This document shows, piece by piece, positions 31,128 to 42,492 of a stretch of 64,000 bases of DNA (its first letter is position 1; every line of letters starts with the position of its first letter). The notes below the pieces were generated by a model that was not told where the DNA came from, did not search any database, and saw only the letters and a list, made by a program, of their open reading frames with translations. Source of the DNA: Leptobrachium leishanense (taxonomy: Eukaryota; Chordata; Amphibia; Anura; Megophryidae); assembly GCA_009667805.1 (NCBI GenBank), contig CM019075.1, positions 18,039,615 to 18,103,614 of the forward strand, read 5' to 3'. A program made the translations under genes and the position numbers.

Positions 31128-33142
31128 GTAAGACTCTTGAGGTGTATAGCTGTGCATGCATTATTCATGCTCCATGATTGCTGCATAGAAATGGGTTACG
31201 ACTGCTCTGGTGAAGATCTTGCATTATTTAAACAGAAAGTTTGTGCGTTCTAAGTTACAGGGAGTGACAGCCCTCCGCTGGCTCTACATCTATTGTTGAT
31301 TCCTATGTATTTGGGTGGCTGAGCAAAATAATGATTTAATTCACAATTTTAGGGTCCTGGGTGTTGCCCATTGGCTACAGTACTTAGCCATTTCAGTACT
31401 TAGTAAACACTGCACATTACCCTTATCTTAAGTGACCAGACTCTCCAAAGCCCATGTGGAGTGTGTTCACTTTTATCTTTTCAGGTACAAAACGGAGCTG
31501 GCAGCTAGTATTAACAGTCATTGCTAAAGTAATATTTATAATAATAAATTCTGTTAGTAATAATAAAATTAATATTAATAATAGAGTGGTTGTCTATACG
31601 AATGGAGTATCCCAGCTGGAACAGGGGAAGAAGTGATAAATGCAAGTCTTTTTCTTTCTTGCTTTGGGTGAATTCTTTCCAACAGTATCTGATGATGATG
31701 AGGACGGCATAAAAATTACTTAAGAAAAAAACACTCCAGACACTCCAATCCGGACATGTCAAAATAGTACACCTGCTTCAATTTGGACGTGTCGGAAAAT
31801 GACACCTACCGTAGTGTGCAGAAGCATTTATTTGGGAGCAACAGATTCAACGCCACGTGCTGCCATGTTCCTCCTTCACAGATATCACAAAGTAACAGAC
31901 ATTGCGCAGTCACTGTGCAGCCTTGCATGAAGTTGCTAGTCAATTGCTGCCTAGAGAGAGGGGAGGAGGGTTATCCTATCCCCCCCCCCATTGCAGGGAT
32001 AGCTCAGCTCGGCACCCCTGTGTTTCAGAGCACCAAGTTCCATGATGCTCAACTATGCTTAAGAGTGGCTGAGAATCACGGGCACGTAGTCCCTAAATAT
32101 CTGGATTGCCAAAGTTTACCCACAACTCTTCTACAGTGACAATAGTAGATAAGACAGCTCTACATTTAGGAAAAATAGCAGCGGCCAAAGGTCTCGCTCA
32201 GACAGGGGCCGTGCAGGATTGGATTTATTTGGACAGGTGCTTTACTCATGGCTTTTATGCACGTACTTATATTCCACACAGATACACATCTATATTTACA
32301 CAAACCCATCGACCACTAGAGATGAGGAGCCATTATTGGTTTATTTATGTATGTTTTTTTTTCTAAATCAGAAGGGCCTCGCATTTGAGTCTCGCCTAAG
32401 GCCTAACAAACTGGGCCGTCTCTGCTGGAGAGAATCAGATATTGCAGCGTTCTCTTCATGAAATAATATGACACATGTAACATTTTCATTTGTATCATTT
32501 CAAGTGACAGCTGAATTTTACAAGCAGGTTAATCTAAAGTACGGGGGAAGTGATATGTTGACATGACCAAGTGGATGCATTGGGAAATAGACCCAGCTGT
32601 TGGTCACCCATCATCAGGCATTTGGTTGAGTGTGGCTTCAATCTGCAGGCACTGAGAAAAGTTCAGTGGAAATGGAAAAGCACCTGACAACTCTAGTCAC
32701 AGAATCTCTTTCATGCGGCGTAAGGGAACTATAATAAATGACTTAAGGCTCTCAATAAGTAACAGTGCCAACAAGGAGTAAAGCCAGGGTCTGGCAAACG
32801 TTTCAAAGTAGGTACGACGAGCAAAAGCTGGTAAACAACTTGCTTAAAGACGTACATCCTCAAAAGACACAAGTCTCACTGGTGACCATGGAGAAAGGGA
32901 AGGAAGGGGTGACGATTGCAGTTGGCAGTCTAGAAGAATTCTCTGTAAACCTACATCTAGTAGATCTCTTGAGGATTTGGCAACATGGAGGTCATTTTTG
33001 TCTTTGTTAATGATGTTTTCATTGCATGTGTATTGAGGCAAAGACAAAAAAAGGACTTTCCTTCAAAGTTTTGATACCAGTTATTCACGAAAAGAAGCTG
33101 TAGAGAATAGGTAGCTGTTTTGTGGGTTTAAGGCTGATGGTT
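31128..33142 (+). other. prima1 intron, start; no elements recognised
   Basis: This is the first part of the 22.2-kb intron that runs to 53289. An AT-rich, (TAATAA)-like stretch lies at about 31530-31590. I see no coding sequence or paired element ends in these 2 kb. Confidence 0.5.
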
Positions 33143-33355
33143 TAAATGGAGCTCACGTGTATGGATTAGGGGAGTTGTGTTATATATGCAGTAAATGGAG
33201 CTCACGTGTGTATAGATTAGGGGAGTTGTGTTATATATGTAGTAAATGGAGCTCACATAGTATGTATAGATTAGAGGAGTTTTGTTATATATGTAGTAAA
33301 TGGAGCTCACATAGTATGTATAGATTAGAGGAGTTTTGTTATATATGTAGTATAT
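33143..33355. repeat. Tandem repeat, about 49-54-bp unit, 4 copies
   Basis: Each unit contains AAATGGAGCTCAC and GTTATATATG(T/C)AGT. The first two units differ from the last two by a small insertion (ATAGTATG). Related but very diverged GGAGTTGT-containing stretches continue to about 33800. Confidence 0.9.
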
Positions 33356-34990
33356 CTAGCATTTTATTACGGTTTTCTTAATTGTACTTGCATGGTACCT
33401 CCACTGGCCCCGTCTACAATGTACTGACTGACATGTCAAATTTATTTCCTTTTATTTTTTCATTCGTGTCTCTGTTAACGTTTCACAGCATACTAAAGTG
33501 AAATATCCTAAAAATAAGGTAAAAAAAAGGATAACTAAATACGGGTTGTGCTGTGTTCGCAATAAACAAACTCGATTTGTAGATGGAGTGATGAGAGTGG
33601 AGTGTAGTGAGCAGAACCGTGGGAGTTGTCTAGTGTATGTATTAAATTAATAGGGTCTATGTATAGGGTAATTGGTGTTTTGTTGGAGACGCTTTGTGTA
33701 TAGAGTAATGAGGGTCGTGCTGTTGTAAGAGGAGTTGTATAAAGGCATCTGCTCAATGTATAAAGTAATAGGAATCTGTTCTGTGTTTATACTAGTGGGA
33801 GCTGTCTTTTTGGAAAGAAAATCATTCCTAGGTACCTGGACGTGCCAGATGAAAAGGAACAATAAAAGATACCAGTACAGAAAATGGGTGTTAGGAAGGA
33901 TAGCATATCACAAGGGGTACCCTCAATAATTCTCTCAATTCCTTCCTACACAAACACCAATGTGACAGCAAGACTTTCCTAGAACGCAGCATGGAATCCA
34001 GGCACTCCCATCGTGCAAAGGCAAAATTTATTAGGATAGTGGCAAGCAACGTTCCGGCTGACTCTGCAGCTTTTGCATTATGGGAGGGAGAGGATTCCGT
34101 GTTGCTTTCTAGAATATTTTAAGATGAGTAGGTCTCTCGAAACTCATGAGCTCCCTTCATGAGTTCTGTGTTCTATGTTTCCTACTGGAAACAAATTGTC
34201 ATGTGCAATGTCACAAAACGGCATAAATGCAATTTTAAAGGGCTTAATACTGAAATTCATGCAGATGCTCAGTCCAATTTGACATAATTCCCCGGTGCTC
34301 AATGCGCTTCTGACACGTACAGTGGACAAATGAGTCTAAAGCAGCTGCCATGCCCATCTCTCCTGGAATCTGGGCCTGTTGTACATCAAAGTCAAGTGTG
34401 TCCTGTCAAACCGAAGGTGCATCTGGCCTCTAGCCCACAATCAATAGATGAACAGTGGTGGGAGCATCCCATGGCCCCTCCAAGTATTCCAGACCTGGAG
34501 AAGCTCCGATTTTTTTTTTAATGAACCAGACGCCGCGTTAATAAGCGAGGGCATAAAGTGTGAGTGCCAGGTTTAGCGGCTGATCTGGCATGGTGATGAT
34601 TTAGATGGGGATACAGAATGGCCTTCATTCTCCAAACACATTTGTTTTCTCAGCTTCGGCAAAGAAAACATTTGTTCCGCTTGACAAAATACTTTCTATA
34701 TTTAATACAAAGTGTACAACTGATCTTTATTTATGTGTTTTAAGCTTAAATGAAATGGTGCTATTTTTAACTTTCATGTTATCTCATTGAGCAAGAGGCT
34801 GTTTTGGTTCCTGGTCTATGTATGAAGAATGCAAATACAGCCAATTTAAACCAATTAGTTGTGCTGAAGAGAGAGGCAGTGGGTTTAAAAGGCAGCGATT
34901 TAAAGGGTCAGCTCTTCTACTGAAACTTTCTTAGCAAAGTCTGCGACGGAGGCATTGACTTCACCATCAGGATTATTATTTGCTTTAGTG
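33356..34990. other. No gene recognised; decayed retro-element tail near 33990-34080
   Basis: Around 33990-34060 the order of words (GGCACTCCCATCGTGCAAAGGC, TTTATTAGG, GCAACGTTCCGGCTGA) parallels the arm of the inverted dimer at 49833, so this is probably an old single-unit copy of the same family. The rest is unassigned. Confidence 0.4.
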
Positions 34991-35004
34991 GATTGTATAT
35001 AAAG
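34991..35004. other. 14-bp target duplication, left copy
   Basis: GATTGTATATAAAG here matches 36223-36236 exactly and brackets the inverted dimer. Confidence 0.85.
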
Positions 35005-36222
35005 TAGATGGTCAACGGAGCGCCAGCGAACTGGATGTACGGTTAATCATTTACATGTCCATTGAATATCTTCTAATCCATCACGAGGACATCCCTTGTT
35101 CATCAAATATAAAATTTCTGCGGAAGATAATGGATACAATAGCGTAGTATGTTGGTCCACCGTAAGATAAAAGAAAAACGGTCGTGGTCTTACTCACATT
35201 CTTTTGAGCCTAACCTTGGCTCTAGGATGGATAGCGATTATGGGTCTTCAAAGAATGTTCAGGTGCCCATGTACCCGCATTAAGCTTCTTCAAACACTTT
35301 CTCCTGCTGTGGATCATAAAAATAACAACGCACTTTCTGGTGCAATATCGTATAAAATAATAGTAAAGTGGATATTCATAAAGGTTACACTCATATATTA
35401 ATGAGCCGCATTGGCTCCAAGATGTCGCATAGGAATATTAAGGTAATTCCAAAACCTTCTTTCAATCACGTATCAGGAAGCAGCAGTAGTTTAAAAATAA
35501 AAATAAATTTATTGATACATAAATTATATTACCAGAACGCGTTTCACTCCTCAGAGCTTCTTCAGCTTCTACCAGCTGAAGAAGCTCTGAGGAGCGAAAC
35601 GCGTTCTGGTAATATAATTTATGTATCAATAAATTTATTTTTATTTTTAAACTACTGCTGCTTCCTGATACGTGATTGAAAGAAGGTTTTGAAATTACCT
35701 TAATATTCCTATGCGACATCTTGGAGCCAATGCGGCTCATTAATATGTGAGTGTAACCTCTATGAATATCCACTTTACTATTATTTTAAACGATATTGCA
35801 CCAGAAAGTGCGTTGTTATTTTTATGATCCACAGCAGGAGAAAGTGTTTGAAGAAACTTAATGCGGGTACATGGGCACCTGAACATTCTTTGAAGACCCA
35901 TAATCGCTATCCATCCTAGAGCCAAGGTTAGGCTCAAAAGAATGTGAGTAAGACCACGACCGTTTTTCTTTTATCTTACGGTGGACCAACATACTGCGCT
36001 ATTGTATCCATTCTCTTCCGCAGAAATTTTATATTTGATGAAGAAGGGATGTCCTCGTGATGGACATGTAAAGGATTAACCGTACATCCAGTTTGCTGGC
36101 GCTCCGTTGACCATCTACAATATAAGCTTTCAGGTTTTTAGGAGAACCCCCATAATCAATGTGTATTGTGTACGTGTAATTATTTTTCTGAAGGCGCTTC
36201 ACTGTTTTTCTTTTTCATTTTT
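35005..36222. mobile_element. Inverted-dimer retro-insertion 1 (1.2-kb palindrome)
   Basis: The left arm (35005-35567) and right arm (35574-36117) are near-perfect reverse complements around a 6-base spacer (TCTACC). The right arm lacks about 20 bases near its end. Beyond the right arm a unique tail (36118-36222) contains AAGGCGCTTCACTGTTTTTC and ends at the 14-bp duplication. One long unit joined to one shorter inverted unit plus long target duplications suggests target-primed insertion of a Penelope-like or similar non-autonomous retro-element. The two 103-codon frames at 35368-35679 and 35462-35773 are mirror images of the same sequence and are not evidence of genes. Confidence 0.8.
35570..35611 (+). 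ncRNA. Minimal hammerhead ribozyme motif at the palindrome centre
   Basis: TACCAG, box CTGAAGA (matching CTGANGA), an extra A, stem II GCTC-TGAG-GAGC, box GAAA, CGCGTT and CTGGTA follow in order. TACCAG and CTGGTA form a perfect six-pair stem I. The cleavage site would be GTT, a permitted but weaker NUH triplet. The mirror copy on the minus strand (35530-35566) has GTGAAAC and lacks a pairing stem I. Stem III is very short, as in Penelope-type hammerheads. Confidence 0.65.
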
Positions 36223-36236
36223 GATTGTATATAAAG

Positions 36237-36471
36237 GGTCATTCTAGTGGAAACAATTAGACATGTGCACAGCACAAAATTTCGTTTTGAACTAATGGAT
36301 TAGTCCTAAAATGCAATTTATTTAGTTACTAAAGAAATTCGTTTTCAGTTCTTTAGTATGAAAACTAATTTCATTCATCCGAAAACCAATGGATACAATT
36401 ACTATTGTAGTGGCTCCTCAGAGGGCTGAGATCGCTGCTTGTTACAGTATCTCTCACTCTCAGCACAATGT
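36237..36471. other. No gene recognised
   Basis: AT-rich sequence with CTAAAACGA-like words repeated inverted near 36290-36370 and 37140-37270 (for example TTTCGTTTT and AACGAAA). It may be the end of a larger foldback that includes the array at 36803-37045. Confidence 0.4.
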
Positions 36472-36602
36472 GGGCCATATTACATAGTTGGTGCTAACAT
36501 AACCAGAGCTGTTGTAAACTTCCCAGAGCCATTATAGCCTATGGAGGTTTTCAGTTTACAACAGCTCTGGTTAAGTTAGCACCAACATTGTAATAGTGCC
36601 CC
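36472..36602. mobile_element. 131-bp hairpin MITE
   Basis: Almost the whole element is an inverted repeat. GGGCCATATTACATAG...AACCAGAGCTGTTGTAAAC pairs with the reverse complement of GTTTACAACAGCTCTGGTTAAG...GTAATAGTGCCCC, leaving a loop of about 30 bases. Its start resembles that of the element at 57462. Confidence 0.75.
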
Positions 36603-36802
36603 GTGTCAGGCAAAGCTGTTACAGTAACTGACTGCTGCTCATCACAGCGCTCAGAGAGGTTAGAACAATATTATTTCCTTGTTTTACTGAAACTCTGAGC
36701 GCTGTTACAGTCAGTTAATGTAACAACTGAGCCTGATACATTGTACTGAGAGATAATGTAACAAGCAGCCGATCTCACCGCTCGCAGCCACTGGTTTTAA
36801 AG

Positions 36803-37045
36803 GGCTGTATAATGTTTAGAACATCCTCCTGCATTAATTAATACCCTCTCTGTATAATGTATACAACATCCACCTGCATTAATTAATACCCTCTCTGTAT
36901 AATATATAGAACATCCTCCTGAATTAATTAATGTCCCTCTCTGTATAGAACATCCTCCTCAATTTATACCTTTCTCTGTATAATGTATAGAACATCCTCC
37001 TGCATTAATTAATGCCCCTCTCTGTATAGAACAACCTACTGCATT
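36803..37045. repeat. Tandem repeat, about 45-bp unit, 5-6 copies
   Basis: Units contain CTGTATAATGTATAGAACATCC and CATTAATTAAT. Later copies have internal deletions. Confidence 0.85.
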
Positions 37046-37822
37046 GGCATGTGGAGGGTGCAGAACTTCGGATGTTGCGATGTCGTGCTCTTCATTGCTG
37101 GTCTCTTTCACTCATCAATGTAATATCACAAAAAGGACTGAAACTAAAATGTAGTGCATTTTATTTTAGTTTCTTTCGTTTTTTGTACTGAGCAGTTTCG
37201 TTTCTCTTGACTCATACTAAAACTAAATTATCCCAAAATTCTGACTAAATCGTTTTAGTACTAAAACAAATGCACATGTCTAGAAACAATGACATTTTCT
37301 ATTTCTACATGGCATGCCTTTCTAACCCTAAGGGTCTGATAAGGTGTGTGTGTTATAAACCCTGTAAGAATGGATTAAATATCAAACCTACTTACCAACT
37401 ACATATCTGTGCAGATCGATGCTTCTGCTGTACACTGCTGTGCAAATTGAAGGCTCTTCCATTAAAAGTATTCACTCACTAGAGGTAGGATATAAATAAT
37501 GGAAGCAAATTAATACAATGCTTGTTTTAACATGAGGAATTGATTAAGCGTTAAGTAAAAAAAGAACAAGAATAGTTGAATAGTTAAAATTGGGCCTTTT
37601 TAACTTCTCAGATGTGAAGGATGTGGATGGAGAGTGGGTATCCCACTGGTTTACGGCAGACACTCCATGTACATCCTGTGGGTGTACTTGTTTTCCGATC
37701 ACTCCAACCCCGGCAACCTGGATTTTCTACTCACGTGTCACGTTAATAAGGCTGCAGTATGAATGGCCAGGGGGGGTGATAAAAAAAAGTAGATAATAAT
37801 ACTGATTGTACTTATTGACACC
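37046..37822. other. No gene recognised
   Basis: Nothing beyond AT-rich sequence and the inverted AAACGAAA words noted upstream. Confidence 0.4.
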
Positions 37823-38144
37823 CCTGGGGTCAGCCAAGCATTTTTAAGAGCGGAAGGAATGTCCGTGAGAGTGGACGTTCCCTCCACTCTGACGCCCGTC
37901 TGGCCACATCGCTGAGTGCAGTTAGTGCGCTCAGCGCTGCAGGGCTCCATCCTCCTATGGAGGATCGCACTTTGCCACTCTGTCGAACGCACATCGTAGC
38001 GTTTCGACAGGGCGGCTTTCAGCACGTCTGCTTTAGCGCACACTACAGCATGTGGCCATCCCCGTCGAAGCGTCACAACGCTGCGACGGACGCCGAGAGG
38101 CAAGTCAGTACGGGTGCACGTAGTGCGCTCGTCTGACCCCGGTC
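37823..38144. mobile_element. Possible Harbinger-type MITE
   Basis: The left end reads CTGGGGTCAGCCAAGCATTTTT and the inverted right end CCGGGGTCAGACGAGCGC, related to the ends of the element at 49110-49536. TTA follows the right end, but the left target copy is not found next to the expected boundary, so the exact ends are uncertain. Confidence 0.4.
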
Positions 38145-38221
38145 TTAGGCTTTGGAAATTTGTCTACTTTTATTTAAAAAAAATAAAAAATAACAATTGC
38201 ATGTTCAGTGTTTTACACATA

Positions 38222-40322
38222 CAGGGTTATTCAAAGAGATCCGAATTGCTTGAGAACGGTAACCGAACGCTGAAAATCAGCGTTCGGTTACCTTTCTTGG
38301 CCATTCGGCTATCCAGAGAGCAGGCAATTCGCCAAATCCTGGCGAATTGCCTGAACATACCTGCCCATAATTGCCTGTTCGGTGCTTGTTCGAGGGCAGT
38401 GAAAACCCCATGAAAAAGCACTGCTTCGGCTATTCAGAGAACACAAACCAGCAGTGAAAGGTTCCCAAAATGCCCTGCCATTCGGTGGTTTAATTCGGCA
38501 AGTTTATTCAGGAGAATCCCATAAGCTTCAATGTTAAAAATATTCCGTTTTAATTCAATATCTAATAAACTGTTCATTATAAAATTCTGCAGTAAAGAGT
38601 CTCTTTATTTATAGATTTTTTAGGATATTTTATGCATTTTTCAGATTTTTTTTTTTTTAAAAGTCCGATTTTTTTTTTTTTTAACCACTTGGCTGCTATG
38701 CCAAGCTGCGTCCAGCCAAGCTGCTATGCAAAGCTGCGTCCAGCCAAGTGGTTCTCCTGTGCTATGGACGCGCTGAGCGCGTCCATGCACAGGAGGCAGC
38801 AATCCGACGATTCTGGCGGATTGCTGCGCCCCCCCGGTGCGGGCTGACATCCTCGATGTCAGCCCAGCACTCCGGGACTCCGGAGGAGCAATTAGATGTC
38901 ATCGCGGCGGCGCGATGACACCTAAGTCAGGCGCCCCCCCCCGCACGTGCGGAGGAAGTGCCTGAAAGGGAGGGGGGGAGGTCCTTCTGACCTCTCTCCC
39001 TCCCGATCGCCGGGGAGCCGGGGGTTAATACAGGCACCGTTTGGAAGGGCACAGCCTGCCCTTCCAAACGGTGGCTGTGATTAACCCCTGGGGAGCCGGA
39101 TCACGAATCGGTGCTGAAAAGAAACTCCCCCTGAGGACTGGCGTCATCGTGCATAGCACGATGACGCCAGTCCTGGAGTTAACCCCTAGCTGCCACCAAT
39201 GGTGGAGATAGGGGGTTCATTAGAACCCCCTATCTCCCGATCCGTGGCAGCTAGGGGTTAATATTTGATATCGTTGGATCGGCCAGAGCATGGCCATTCC
39301 AACGATACCAAAGATGAAAATGAAAAATGTTTAAAAAAATAAATAAATAAATATTTGAAAACAAAAAATAAACAAGTTTTTTTTTTTTTGTTTTGTTAAT
39401 GCAGCAATATTGTTCCCACTTCAATTATAATGTGCACAATAATGCTGCACTAACGATTTTTGTATGCGGTGCGTTTGTTAAAAAAAGCGAAATTTTCCCC
39501 AAAAAAAATGTACCGAGCCCCCATTTCTAATTTTTTTAACAAGCGCACCCCATACAAAATATAACCGCAAAGGATCGCATGTTAAAATGTGAAAAAAACC
39601 ACTTTACACATAATAAATTATTGAAAATTCGAATTTTATTGCATTTTTTGTTATAATATACAGACATGACATAACGTATACATATAATAATGACATATTA
39701 TGAATCTGCCGAGTCTACCGGAAAGAACGATATATAATATGTCTGGGTCATATATCAAAATATGGCTACAAAACACGGTTAAACATGATGAGCGAAAGCG
39801 GTAAAAATGACCTCAGCACAGAGGTGTGAAAAGCCTCAGCAGCGAAAGGGTTAAGTTTACTTATTTTTTCTGTAACAGCCCTCTTTATTATCATTCCCTG
39901 GACCTCATATGTAAATTTCAGACATTTTCGCTCAGTAGTTTCTTTGCAAACAGTGTTTCACTTTTCAAACATTCATACAAACTGTTTTCCTAATTTATTC
40001 ACTTCACTCTGTCTGCGGTCTCGGCTTTCTCGGCTTTTTACAGCGGCTTCACTGTGGGTGATCGGCTCCTGCTCGGGTTTTTCTGTGGTTTTCGGCAGGT
40101 TAATCCAGATGTTTTTGAGGGTTTTCAGCGTGCATTCGCTGGGTTTTGCGGTTCGTTTTCGTCGGGTTTGCGGTAGCTTTTCCCTGCAATTCGGGGGCCC
40201 TGTGGTGTTTGCTGAATACACCGCAGGGTCACCGAAATGGGATCGGCAAAAGGAACCGAATTGAAGAGAACGAAAAGTCACCGAACGTGCGGTGACTTTT
40301 CGAATCTCTTTGAATAACCCTG
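38222..40322. mobile_element. CAGGGTTATTC family, copy 4, inverted, with nested insertion
   Basis: The ends are CAGGGTTATTCAAAGAG and CTCTTTGAATAACCCTG, with ATA on both outer sides. The orientation is opposite to copy 3. The left part holds a perfect hairpin GGTAACCGAACGCTGA/TCAGCGTTCGGTTACC and another around CAGGCAATTCGCC. The right part holds the AAAAGTCACCGAACG hairpin. A 1,166-bp TTAA-type element (38685-39850) sits inside. Removal of that insertion gives a sequence collinear with copy 3. Confidence 0.88.
38685..39850. mobile_element. piggyBac-type non-autonomous element C with serial hairpins
   Basis: It is flanked by TTAA (38681-38684, 39851-39854). The inverted ends are CCACTTGGCTGC and (right end inverted) CCCTTTCGCTGC. 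Copy 3 of the host family has the single TTAA at the orthologous position (26073-26076). Inside are at least five consecutive hairpins, with stems GGACGCGC, CTGACATC, TGGCGTCATCGTG, CCCTTCCAAACGG and AACCCCTAGCTGCCA; the last encloses a further stem AGATAGGGGGTTC. The left half is GC-rich, the right half AT-rich. There is no transposase frame. Confidence 0.88.
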
Positions 40323-40805
40323 ATAGTCATTTTATGCATGAAATGCAATGCACCAAAATATGAGCAAGAAAATTTATTTTCTTGCACTACTGTGTCAATT
40401 TAAAATATTTATATGTAATAAATATACACACACACAATATATAGGTGCACACAACCAGGCGTCTGCACTCTGGATCTGCAATAGATAAGTGCTCCGGTGC
40501 ATCATCTGCGAGATCAGTCATAACACGCCAAAAAGGAACGTACTTCACAGTCTTCGTTATCAAGAAATAAATCTTGTTATTATAGTTTTAAGGGGTCCAG
40601 ATGTGAGGCTTGCCCTCCATTCTTTACCTCCCTTCTAGCTGTTACAATCTGGCAGAAAACACTGGATGAAGTGGAAGAGTTTCCTCCACCCTACCCAGCA
40701 TCACCAGCAGCTGGGATTTTTTTAATTTTCCGACTGCCAGTTACCAGATCGGTCACTAGCGACATTGGCACGCAGAGAGTGTGTCGATGTCACCCTCTCT
40801 CAGAC
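40323..40805. other. No gene recognised
   Basis: Contains a (CA)n-like stretch near 40425-40436 and words typical of the retro-element tails (GGTGCACACAACCAGGCG, CTCCGGTGCATC). No protein. Confidence 0.4.
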
Positions 40806-40820
40806 CAATTGCTGTAGTGA
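40806..40820. other. 15-bp target duplication, left copy
   Basis: CAATTGCTGTAGTGA matches 42478-42492 exactly and brackets the second inverted dimer. Confidence 0.88.
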
Positions 40821-42477
40821 AAAAGCAAGGAGTGTGTATAAATAAATATACACTATACAGTGTGGGCGCCTATTTATAAATTAATTTAAAGTGCAGGGTG
40901 TAGTGCTAATAAATAGTCAAATGCTGCCTATAGTATGGTAAAAACACATAGAAAACAACCAAAATATGTGTCAGAATACAAGATAAAAAGCGAAAATCCA
41001 TACGGCGCATCTAGTGCAATTAATAGGTTAATAAATCAATGGATATGTAAAATCCATAAAATCCATTAAAAAACTCGTAAACCGTAGCAGTAAAAATATT
41101 ATTGTCAAGTCAATAAAAGTGCATAGAGTAAAGTCCAGGTCAAATGTGCAAAAAGTGCAAAAAGGTGCTCAAGTATATATTAATGGAATACTCAAAAATG
41201 ATGATGAAGAATAATGTGCTGATCTTCTTATAAGTGCTGGTGCTGAATCCTCATATCCGTCAGTAATCCTCAAAAAAAGCACATCACAGGAAAAGATGAT
41301 AGTGCAGACAGTCAGAATAGAGTAGGCTCAAAATATAATCAAAATCTAAACCACTCACATTTATTGGAGCCCACAAGGTCCCGGCTCGAGGAGAAACAGC
41401 CTGCAGCCAAATATAGGGTGGCACTTCCCTTCTTTCTGTCCGTACTGGAGACTAAAAATAGAGAGAATCGGGAGACGGCACTCCCATAGCGTAATACTGC
41501 GTATATGTGGAAATGTGGAAAGGAAAAGATGAAGCACACTCACCGATTTTGGAGCATCGTAATGTCAGGCTCAATATATGTCGCTTTGGGTCCTCTTAGG
41601 GTGGGAACCCAAACCTCTTTGCCTCCGCGGTGGTGGGTCCAAGTTTCCAAGGAGAAAAAAAGGGTCGGAGAAAGGTGGCAAATGTTGGGAAAATTTAATG
41701 GATAAATAAAATAAAATAAAATAAAATACAGGACAAGGTCTGTATTTTATTTTATTTATCCATTAAATTTTCCCAACATTTGCCACCTTTCTCCGACCCT
41801 TTTTTTCTCCTTGGAAACTTGGACCCACCACCGCGGAGGCAAAGAGGTTTGGGTTCCCACCCTAAGAGGACCCAGAGCGACATATATTGAGCCTGACATT
41901 ACGAGGCTCCAAAATCGGTGAGTGTGCTTCATCTTTTCCTTTCCACATTTCCACATATACGCAGTATTACGCTATGGGAGTGCCGTCTCCCGATTCTCTC
42001 TATTTTTAGTCTCCAGTACGGACAGAAAGAAGGGAAGTGCCACCCTATATTTGGCTGCAGGCTGTTTCTCCTCGAGCCGGGATCTTGTGGGCTCCCATAA
42101 ATGTGAGTGGTTTAGATTTTGATTATATTTTGAGCCTACTCTATTCTGACTGTCTGCACTATCATCTTTTCCTGTGATGTGCTTTTTTTGAGGATTACTG
42201 ACGGATATGAGGATTCAGCACCAGCACTTATAAGAAGATCAGCACATTATTCTTCATCATCATTTTTGAGTATTCCATTAATATATACTTGAGCACCTTT
42301 TTGCACTTTTTGCACATTTGACCTGGACTTTACTCTATGCACTTTTATTGACTTGACAATAATATTTTTACTGCTACGGTTTACGAGTTTTTTAATGGAT
42401 TTTATGGATTTTACATATCCATTGATTTATTAACCTATTAATTGCACTAGATGCGCCGTATGGATTTTCGCTTTTTA
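40821..42477. mobile_element. Inverted-dimer retro-insertion 2 (1.5-kb palindrome)
   Basis: The arms 40986-41732 and 41741-42477 are near-identical reverse complements around an 8-base spacer (GACAAGGT), with A/T-rich inner ends (ATAAAATAAAATACAG). A unique tail of 165 bases (40821-40985) extends only the left arm. Inverted, it contains AGGCGCCCACACTGTATAG, similar to the tail of insertion 1. The 15-bp duplication directly adjoins both ends. The mirrored 66-codon frames at 41505-41705 and 41756-41956 come from the palindrome. There is no polymerase. Confidence 0.85.
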
Positions 42478-42492
42478 CAATTGCTGTAGTGA

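Noticed and set aside
35368..35773. Two 103-codon near-identical proteins on opposite strands
   Set aside because: They are the two arms of the palindrome read in both directions, with no motif.
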